A program made the position numbers and the translations under genes. Below, piece by piece: positions 1 to 3,893 of a DNA stretch of 5,358 nt. Within the stretch, counting starts at the first letter, position 1, and each line of letters begins with the position of its first letter. Below the pieces are notes generated by a model. That model was not told the origin of the DNA. It did not search any database and was given only the letters and a program-made list of their open reading frames with translations. The DNA lies in NCBI GenBank assembly GCA_022571615.1, contig JACZXM010000249.1, forward strand, positions 1-5,358, given 5' to 3'. The stretch comes from Acidobacteriota bacterium (lineage in GTDB: Bacteria > Acidobacteriota > UBA890 > WLXD01).

Positions 1-108
1 CGCTTCGATCGATTGCTCGAGAGAACGGGGCAGCGGAATCAGCAAGCTCCCGAGAAGGAGGTCCTGCAGGACATTCGGCGCGCCCGTGCCGAAGCCCGTG
101 ATCTGTAG
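1..108 (+). CDS. C-terminal end of a probable antitoxin paired with the PIN toxin (partial)
   Basis: The frame is open from the window edge and encodes 35 residues ending in DIRRARAEARDL before TAG at 106-108. The stretch is charged and helical-looking, as is usual for antitoxin tails that wrap around a toxin. The PIN toxin gene begins 3 bases after this stop, the standard antitoxin-then-toxin order, and has no obvious Shine-Dalgarno of its own, so translational coupling is likely. The DNA-binding domain lies outside the window, so its fold (RHH, AbrB or other) cannot be named. The antitoxin call rests on position and composition rather than on a recognised domain. Confidence 0.55.
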   Translation, partial: RFDRLLERTGQRNQQAPEKEVLQDIRRARAEARDL

Positions 109-111
109 TCG

Positions 112-525
112 ATGCGGGCGGTCATCGACACGAACGTAATCGTCAGCGGCTTGATACGTCCGCGTGGTGCGCCCGGCCAGATTCTCCGAGCCCTGCGCGA
201 TCGCCGCTTCGTCGCGCTCGTCAGCCAGCCGATCCTCGAAGAGATCGTAGCGATCCTCACCCGGCCTTGGCTGCAGGAGCGGTACGGCTTCCAGGACAAT
301 GACACTCGAGATTTCCTGCGCCTGCTCGCGCTGCGCTCCGAGTTCCTCGAGCCGACCACAGAGATCCGGCGCTGTCGCGATCCGCACGACGACATGTTTC
401 TGGCGGCCGCTGTCGACGGTGGCGCTGAGCGGCTCGTCACCGGCGATTCCGGCTTGCTCGCGATCGGCTCTGTCGGGAACGCCACGATCGTGACGCCAGC
501 AGCGTTCGTTCGGGAGCTCGACTAG
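112..525 (+). CDS. PIN-domain ribonuclease toxin (putative type II TA toxin, COG1569-like)
   Basis: This 137-residue protein is a whole PIN domain of normal length. PIN toxins are Mg2+-dependent ribonucleases of the cytoplasm that cut tRNA, rRNA or mRNA when not held by their antitoxin. The acidic active-site pattern is complete: D6 in VIDTNVIVSGL, E43/E44 in QPILEEIV, D93/D94 in DPHDDMFLAAA, and D112 in LVTGDSGLL. The VSGLIRP and TGDSGLL segments are typical of the PIN subfamily annotated as 'putative toxin component'. The ATG at 112 fits the domain start, because VIDTN must lie at the extreme N-terminus. The gene follows the antitoxin tail by 3 bases and was probably co-transcribed and translationally coupled with it. 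No frame damage is visible, so the toxin looks functional. Its RNA target cannot be deduced. Confidence 0.9.
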   Translation: MRAVIDTNVIVSGLIRPRGAPGQILRALRDRRFVALVSQPILEEIVAILTRPWLQERYGFQDNDTRDFLRLLALRSEFLEPTTEIRRCRDPHDDMFLAAAVDGGAERLVTGDSGLLAIGSVGNATIVTPAAFVRELD

Positions 526-568
526 AGCATCACTTCCGCTGGTGGCGTTCGTGACCATCCGAGGAGAG

Positions 569-583
569 CCGGCCTCAGGCCGG
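569..583. other. GC hairpin between convergent toxin-antitoxin operons
   Basis: CCGGCC (569-574) and GGCCGG (578-583) are perfect complements around the 3-base loop TCA. The hairpin lies in the 58-bp gap between the PIN toxin stop (525) and the brnA stop (584), which are convergent. It could end or attenuate transcription from both sides. No T-run follows on either strand, so it is not a classic intrinsic terminator, and a GC-rich palindrome in a GC-rich genome may arise by chance. Confidence 0.35.
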
Positions 584-853
584 TCACCCAGACGCCGGCC
601 CGTCAGCTGGCGCCCGCCGCAGTTCCTCGCGCAATACCCGGCGCAGCTTGTCCTCGATATCTACGCCGCGAATGTACTCGCGCAGCGCGGCGTTGATCAT
701 TGTCTGGTAGGAACCGCCGCCAGCAGCGCCCGCGGCGTCGCGGAACCAGTCCAGGATGTCGTCGTCGATTCGGATCGTGATCCGCGTCTTGCCCGATGTC
801 GGAGGAAAGATCGCGCCCCGCTTGCCAGCACTGAAGTCGTACTCGTCTTTCAT
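584..853 (-). CDS. brnA: BrnA-family antitoxin (RHH DNA-binding)
   Basis: This 89-residue protein is the antitoxin of the BrnT/BrnA type II system. BrnA is a ribbon-helix-helix dimer that neutralises BrnT and represses its own operon. The family pattern is clear: MKDEYDFSAGKRG at the N-terminus, the beta strand GKTRITIRIDDD at about residues 21-32, helix ILDWFRDAA, a Gly/Ala-rich turn, then YQTMINAALREYI (49-61), followed by a charged toxin-binding tail. I chose the ATG at 853-851 because its first bases overlap the brnT stop as ATGA, with GGAAA just upstream. A GTG at 862 in the same frame would add VET. The gene is last in the operon and ends 58 bp from the oppositely directed PIN toxin gene. 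The turn AAGAAGGGS is slightly long and glycine-rich. Confidence 0.9.
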   Translation of the reverse strand: MKDEYDFSAGKRGAIFPPTSGKTRITIRIDDDILDWFRDAAGAAGGGSYQTMINAALREYIRGVDIEDKLRRVLREELRRAPADGPASG

Positions 854-1146
854 CGTTTCCACACCAACGCTGCCCGCTCGGCCGCGGTTGCCCGACGGGC
901 CGAGATCATCCGCGCGCGGTCACCGCGCCAGGTCCACACTACGACCAGTACCCGGCCGATTGCGTCGAACCCCAAGCTAACCTGCCGCTGCTCGCCGGCC
1001 TCATCATCCTGAATCCGAATGGCGTGCTCGCTCTCGAGCACCGCCACCGCATCCAGGAACGCGATTCCGTGCTTGGCTCGGTTGGCGCGTTCCTTGGCCG
1101 GGTCCCACTCATAGTGATTCAAGATATCATGGGTACGATCGTACAT
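850..1146 (-). CDS. brnT: BrnT-family ribonuclease toxin
   Basis: This 98-residue protein is a BrnT toxin, a small RelE/RNase-like fold that cleaves RNA and halts translation until bound by BrnA. Family landmarks are YEWDPAKERANRAKHGIAF (residues 12-30), the central strands with QRQVSLGF and GRVLVVVWTWRGDRARMISARRAT, and the closing AAERALV-type helix. The ATG at 1146 gives about 11 residues before the conserved YEWDPAK. Upstream in-frame ATGs at 1182 and 1218 would add sequence that does not look protein-like, while a TTG at residue 9 would give a shorter form. No good Shine-Dalgarno precedes any of these starts, so translation may be weak or leaderless. The toxin comes first and the antitoxin second, with a 4-base overlap, the usual brnTA order. 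The promoter must lie in 1147-1252, but I see no clean hexamers there. Confidence 0.9.
   Translation of the reverse strand: MYDRTHDILNHYEWDPAKERANRAKHGIAFLDAVAVLESEHAIRIQDDEAGEQRQVSLGFDAIGRVLVVVWTWRGDRARMISARRATAAERAALVWKR
1133..1144. promoter_or_regulatory. 12-bp palindrome at the brnT start (possible operator)
   Basis: GTACGATCGTAC is a perfect 12-bp palindrome covering codons 1-5 of brnT, including the last base of the start codon. BrnA-type RHH dimers bind palindromic operators near the operon start and autorepress, so the location is suggestive. About one such palindrome is expected by chance in a window of this size, and it lies inside the coding region rather than over a recognisable promoter. 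The operator role is inferred. Confidence 0.25.
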
Positions 1147-1252
1147 ACAAGTAGACGTCCGAGACAAGACTCGAGAACTCATGTTGTAGGGATGGTCACC
1201 GACGCCCTCGCCATGCATTGTCGCCACGCGCGCCGTTTCGACACTCCTTGTC

Positions 1253-1960
1253 CTAGTCCTCCAACCCGAAGTGTCGGGTAAGGCGTTCGATGGTGAATTG
1301 GTTCCGGAGGCGGCAGGCCGTGTGCTGTACTGCGAACAGACCCTTCTCCCAATACGCCTCCTCACGCGGCACGGTCTTGAGCCAGCTCACCGCGACCATG
1401 TACTCACACAACTCCGGGTCGTCCTTGTTCTTACCAACGTCAGGGGCCTTCAGCGGGGCCTCTAGAATTGGGGTCGCAACCCCGTCAAACGACCCCTCGA
1501 AATCCGTCACCGGAGTTGAGCTTCCCGTGACCTCCCCGACGCCAACGAAGCCGGTACTGGGAATGTTGACAAATACGCGAGCACCGGCGAAGAGGGCATT
1601 CAGAGTCTGGCTGTACCACTTGCCGCCTCCTCCCGAGATATAGCCGTACTTGCGGCAGTCTTCCCAAGATCGCTGCTTATCCTCTCCAAGCGAGACGTAG
1701 AAGTCCCTCTGATTCCATGGCTCCTGCTTCTTTCTCCCGCGCTCTTTGACAACCGCCTCCTTCGGGTCGATGAGCCAGGTACGGGTCAGGTACTCGCGGT
1801 CACGTTCCTGGAAGTAGCGGAAGAAGACCGCGTTGATAGGGACGCCGTAGTTGTCGCCCAGGTAGTTGATGATCCGCTCCGAGCTGGGGTCAAGCTCCGA
1901 CGAGACCTCCGATTGGGCACCAGCGCGTAAGTCCTTGATTTCCCGGTAAATCCAATGGAA
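1253..1960 (-). pseudogene. N-terminally truncated NucS/DUF91-type nuclease-like protein (C-terminal part only)
   Basis: Reading leftward from 1960, 235 codons are open up to TAG at 1253-1255, with no internal stop or frameshift. The frame is closed upstream by TGA at 1963-1961, and no credible start codon exists: the first GTG is at 1510 and would leave only 85 residues. The sequence looks selected and soluble, with landmarks SSELDPSSERIINYL, GVPINAVFFRYF, REYLTRTWLID, EPWNQRDFYVSLGE, RSWEDCRKYGYISGGGGKWY, ARVFVNIPSTGFVGVGEV and VPREEAYWEKGLFAVQHTACRLRNQFT. From memory, these occur in the C-terminal half of uncharacterised proteins whose N-terminal half is a DUF91/NucS-like nuclease domain with an E-x-K motif. 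That catalytic half is absent here. Conservation is clearest from about 1905 downwards, so the true junction may lie anywhere between about 1905 and 1964. The fragment probably lacks nuclease activity. It lies 106 bp upstream of brnT on the same strand. The family name is from recall and was not searched. Confidence 0.65.
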
Positions 1961-1964
1961 TCAA

Positions 1965-2014
1965 TGGTGGGCTCGGGCGGAATTGAACCACCGACGCAGG
2001 GCTTTTCAGGCCCT
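1965..2014 (-). tRNA. tRNA-Phe (GAA) 3' portion; 5' part missing
   Basis: Read on the - strand, the sequence folds as the 3' two-thirds of a tRNA. The anticodon stem AGGGC/GCCCT (2014-2010 with 2002-1998) is perfect and encloses the loop CTGAAAA, giving U33 and anticodon GAA (Phe). The variable loop is GCGTC. The T stem GGTGG/CCGCC has one G-U pair around TTCAATT. Then come the acceptor strand CGAGCCC, discriminator A and an encoded CCA (1967-1965). The missing 5' acceptor strand should read GGGCTCG. It is not found upstream, where sequence unlike a D arm begins at 2015 and the IS repeat at about 2022. No 5' half is present elsewhere in the window. This is either a gene broken by the IS, or an att-type duplication left by an element that integrated into tRNA-Phe. 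It is not a functional tRNA as it stands. Confidence 0.85.
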
Positions 2015-2020
2015 AGGACT
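2013..2020 (+). repeat. Candidate target-site duplication, left copy (CTAGGACT)
   Basis: CTAGGACT at 2013-2020 recurs at 3735-3742 across the right end of the IS. If it is the target duplication, the element would be 2021-3734 and its two ends would be unequal by 5 bases (an extra TCTAG on the left). Alternatives are CTAG or CTAGCTAG. The left copy overlaps the first two bases of the tRNA anticodon stem. Confidence 0.4.
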
Positions 2021-2021
2021 T

Positions 2022-2043
2022 CTAGCTAGTTCCTGTCCCGAAA
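2022..2043 (+). repeat. Left terminal inverted repeat of the IS
   Basis: This 22-bp sequence begins with the palindrome CTAGCTAG and continues TTCCTGTCCCGAAA. It matches the reverse complement of 3717-3738 without a mismatch. The match breaks on both sides (inside: CGCG versus GGGG; outside: T versus C), which defines the repeat limits. Confidence 0.92.
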
Positions 2044-2081
2044 CGCGTAACTTCTTGTAAATAAAGGGGATATTCACGCAT

Positions 2082-2172
2082 TGAGGCTGGCATTTTCCGG
2101 CCTGATCCGATAGGATCAAGGAAGATAAGCCATTGATCCGAAAGGACTTAGCCGGGAAAGGAACCAGCCTCA
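2082..2172 (+). promoter_or_regulatory. Long imperfect inverted repeat in the transposase leader, overlapping the ribosome-binding site
   Basis: TGAGGCTGG (2082-2090) is a perfect complement of CCAGCCTCA (2164-2172), which ends one base before the ATG at 2174. Inside this, TTTCCGGC (2094-2101) pairs with GCCGGGAAA (2151-2159) with one bulged G. A smaller hairpin, TGATCC/GGATCA (2103-2108 and 2113-2118), sits in the interior. The only Shine-Dalgarno-like sequence, AAGGA at 2158-2162, falls within the paired 3' arm and its internal loop. An RNA carrying both arms would fold and reduce ribosome access. IS10 and several other elements hide their transposase start in this way in transcripts entering from outside. 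The function here is inferred. Confidence 0.55.
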
Positions 2173-2173
2173 G

Positions 2174-3541
2174 ATGCGTAAAACGCACACTTGCCAGCCC
2201 AGCCTCCAGGAGGCCTGGCTGGATCTCGAGCATGCCAAAGAGCTGCGGACCATATCGGCGATCCTGGATAGGGATCCTAGGATCAACGAGCTGATCCTAC
2301 AAGACCTGCGGGCAGCTTCGGGCAGCAACCGGCCGACGGGCGCCGAGGGGATGAGCGCCGAGTGCGTGCTGCGGGCGCTGATGATCAAGCAGATGCACGG
2401 TTTCAGCTACCGGGAGCTGCGGTTTCATCTGGCCGACTCGCGCACCTTTCGGGCTTTTTGCCGGTTGGGGGTGGGGGATGGGGCGCCATCCAAGTCGGCG
2501 CTGTGCCGCAACATCAAGGCGGTACGGGCTCAGACGCTCGAGAAGATCAACCGGATCCTGGTGCAGGTTGCTGCTGAGGAAGGGATCGAGAACGGCCGCA
2601 AGGTGCGGGTGGATAGCACCGGGGCAGAGTGCAACATCCACCATCCGACCGACTCGGAGTTGCTGTGGGACTGCGTGCGGGTTCTGGTGCGGCTGATGAG
2701 CAGGGCGCGGGAGATCCTGGGAGCCGACGTGGTGCACTTCGCCGATCGGTCCCGGCGGGCCAAGCGGCGACGCAAACAGATCAACACCAACAAGCGGCGC
2801 AGAGGGCGCAAGCGCGCCTACCGAGATTTGCTGAGTGTGGCCGCAGAGACGCACCGCTACGGTGTCGACGTCCGAGAGGTGCTCGGGCGGCACCACCAGG
2901 CAGGGATCATGGAGGGCGCGCCGCTGAACGCAATCGCCTCCGAGCTGGAGCATTACCTGCCGCTGATGGAGCAGGTCATGGAACAGACCCGGCGTCGGGT
3001 GCTGGCGGGAGAAAGGGTGCCGACAGGAGACAAGATCGTATCGATCTTCGAGCCCCACACCGACATCCTCGTCAAGGACGGCAGCGGCCCGATCTACGGT
3101 CACAAGGTGTGCCTTACTGCCGGTGCCTCCTGTATGGTGCTCGACTGTGTGGTGCTCCAAGGCAACCCTGCGGACTCGACGTTGGCCGTGCAGATGATCG
3201 ACCGACAGGTACAGATCTACGGCAAAGCTCCCGTGCAGGCCGCCTACGACGGGGCGTTCGCCTCACTGGACAACCTGGCGGCGATCAAGGCCAGAGGAGT
3301 CCAGGATGTGGTGTTCGCCAAGCGGCGGGGCCTGCAGGTGTGCGAGATGGCCCGCAGCGCCTGGGTGTACAAGCGACTGCGCAACTTCCGCGCCGGGGTC
3401 GAGGGCATCATCTCGTTCCTGAAGCGGGTGTTCGGGCTCAGCCGCTGCACCTGGAGATCGCTGCCCTCGTTCCAAAGCTACGTCTGGAGTTCGGTGGTGG
3501 CCTGCAACCTGATGGTGATGGCCCGACACCTGATGCTCTGA
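2174..3541 (+). CDS. DDE transposase of the IS (IS5/IS1182-like, DUF772 N-terminal domain)
   Basis: This 455-residue transposase catalyses cut or copy transfer of the element through a two-metal RNase H-like DDE core. Residues 57-97, with MSAECVLRALMIKQMHGFSYRE, are the DUF772/InsH-type N-terminal DNA-binding segment. The likely catalytic acids are D147 (VRVDSTGAECNIHH), D359 (AAYDGAFASLDNL) and E410 (LRNFRAGVEGIISFLKRVFGL). The closing RCTWRSLPSFQSYVWSSVVACNL is typical of this transposase type. Between the first two acids lies a strongly basic patch (about 191-217, with RRAKRRRK and KRRRGRKRA), probably a DNA-contact insert. The ATG at 2174 is preceded by AAGGA at 11 bases, buried in the leader inverted repeat. 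The length is normal for the group and no frame damage is seen. Assignment to IS5, IS1182 or the ISNCY group needs a database comparison. An AT-rich stretch at 2047-2078 probably holds the promoter, though no clean -35/-10 pair is visible. Confidence 0.95.
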   Translation: MRKTHTCQPSLQEAWLDLEHAKELRTISAILDRDPRINELILQDLRAASGSNRPTGAEGMSAECVLRALMIKQMHGFSYRELRFHLADSRTFRAFCRLGVGDGAPSKSALCRNIKAVRAQTLEKINRILVQVAAEEGIENGRKVRVDSTGAECNIHHPTDSELLWDCVRVLVRLMSRAREILGADVVHFADRSRRAKRRRKQINTNKRRRGRKRAYRDLLSVAAETHRYGVDVREVLGRHHQAGIMEGAPLNAIASELEHYLPLMEQVMEQTRRRVLAGERVPTGDKIVSIFEPHTDILVKDGSGPIYGHKVCLTAGASCMVLDCVVLQGNPADSTLAVQMIDRQVQIYGKAPVQAAYDGAFASLDNLAAIKARGVQDVVFAKRRGLQVCEMARSAWVYKRLRNFRAGVEGIISFLKRVFGLSRCTWRSLPSFQSYVWSSVVACNLMVMARHLML

Positions 3542-3716
3542 GCCGTTCCCCGGCAACCTCTGACCGCAAGGCCCGGGCCCCAGGTGCGTCTGCCTGCGCC
3601 CCAACAGCATCCCCGACTACCGGCGGGGCCCCGAAACGCCCCCCAACGCGCTGGTTGCACCGCCGTTACTCGCCTCGGCACTTCTTGCCGCCATCGCCCG
3701 CGCTAGAATCCACCCC

Positions 3717-3738
3717 TTTCGGGACAGGAACTAGCTAG
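3717..3738 (-). repeat. Right terminal inverted repeat of the IS
   Basis: On the + strand it reads TTTCGGGACAGGAA followed by CTAGCTAG, the exact reverse complement of the left end at 2022-2043. It lies 175 bp after the transposase stop. Confidence 0.92.
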
Positions 3739-3742
3739 GACT
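3735..3742 (+). repeat. Candidate target-site duplication, right copy (CTAGGACT)
   Basis: This is identical to 2013-2020. It shares CTAG (3735-3738) with the right inverted repeat, so the exact element boundary cannot be fixed from one copy. Confidence 0.4.
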
Positions 3743-3808
3743 CAGACCGATATCCAGGCCGCGAGTTTGCCGGCAAGGAGATCCCGCGGATCCAAGTAGC
3801 AACTGCGG

Positions 3809-3837
3809 TTGACGTCGATCATTTGCCTCTCTTAACT
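3809..3837 (+). promoter_or_regulatory. Possible promoter of the DUF5916 gene
   Basis: TTGACG (3809-3814) is followed after 17 bases by TTAACT (3832-3837), a good -35 and a poor -10. A perfect TTGACA lies at 3837-3842 but has no -10 at 16-18 bases. A short hairpin CCCGG-TGT-CCGGG (3851-3863) follows. Promoters in these phyla often lack the E. coli consensus, so this is only a candidate. The rest of 3739-3893 shows nothing identifiable. Confidence 0.25.
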
Positions 3838-3883
3838 TGACAGCACCGCACCCGGTGTCCGGGCACGTCGCCGCTGCGGGTCG

Positions 3884-3888
3884 AAGGA
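3884..3888 (+). promoter_or_regulatory. Ribosome-binding site that fixes the GTG start at 3894
   Basis: AAGGA lies 5 bases ahead of the GTG at 3894. The other in-frame candidates (GTG 3855, TTG 3837) have no comparable site, and the signal peptide follows naturally from 3894. Confidence 0.65.
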
Positions 3889-3893
3889 ACCAG

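Larger units (their letters stand above)
2022..3738 (+). mobile_element. Complete insertion sequence, about 1.7 kb, IS5/IS1182-like (possibly listed as ISNCY)
   Basis: The element has perfect 22-bp inverted repeats at both ends (2022-2043 and 3717-3738), a single intact transposase gene reading rightward, a 130-bp structured leader and a 175-bp GC-rich 3' non-coding segment (3542-3716). The outermost 8 bp of each end, CTAGCTAG, is itself a palindrome. It could therefore be part of the repeat or a target duplication, in which case the element would be 2030-3730 with 14-bp repeats (TTCCTGTCCCGAAA). A longer match CTAGGACT also flanks it. The insertion is oriented away from the tRNA fragment, with its left end 8 bp from the anticodon stem. 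Nothing visible prevents activity: ends and transposase both look intact. TAGAAT at 3704-3709 resembles an outward -10 box towards the downstream gene, but it has no good -35. Confidence 0.9.

Noticed and set aside
39..485. 148-codon open frame on the - strand opposite the PIN toxin
   Set aside because: It is rich in Arg and Ser, lacks a domain, and is fully explained as the complement of the PIN gene.
542..1012. 156-codon open frame on the + strand opposite brnA/brnT
   Set aside because: The - strand frames match BrnA and BrnT with the normal gene order and ATGA overlap. The + strand product has no recognisable features.
1265..1278. CCCGA-AGTG-TCGGG hairpin near the end of the truncated nuclease frame, considered as a terminator
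   Set aside because: It lies inside the coding frame, before the stop on the - strand, and has no T-run.
2104..2296. Eight GATC sites in 193 bp at the start of the IS, suggesting Dam-type control as in IS10 and IS50
   Set aside because: GATC is frequent throughout the window, with four in about 60 bp around 198-255, so the cluster does not stand out from the local background, and a Dam system is not shown.
2297..3160. Long open frame on the - strand (287 codons), and another on the + strand at 2629-3738 (369 codons)
   Set aside because: Both lie inside or across the transposase gene in other frames. Their translations are low-complexity in Arg, Pro, Gly and Ala with no domain pattern, as expected from GC-rich codon bias.
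3570..3633. Palindromes GGCCCGGGCC (3570-3579) and CGGGGCCCCG (3624-3633) after the transposase, considered as terminators
   Set aside because: Neither has a loop or a following T-run, and GC-only palindromes are common in this GC-rich segment.
3737..3764. A D-arm-like sequence on the - strand beyond the right IS end (GGAT, loop with GG, GTCC) that would join the tRNA fragment if the IS were removed
   Set aside because: The stem has a G-U pair, position 15 and the 11-24 pair are atypical, and the bases where the acceptor 5' strand should be do not pair with CGAGCCC. It is probably a coincidence.
3767..3776. Palindrome TTGCCGGCAA
   Set aside because: Several 10-bp palindromes are expected by chance in a window of this length, and it is not placed over a promoter or start.
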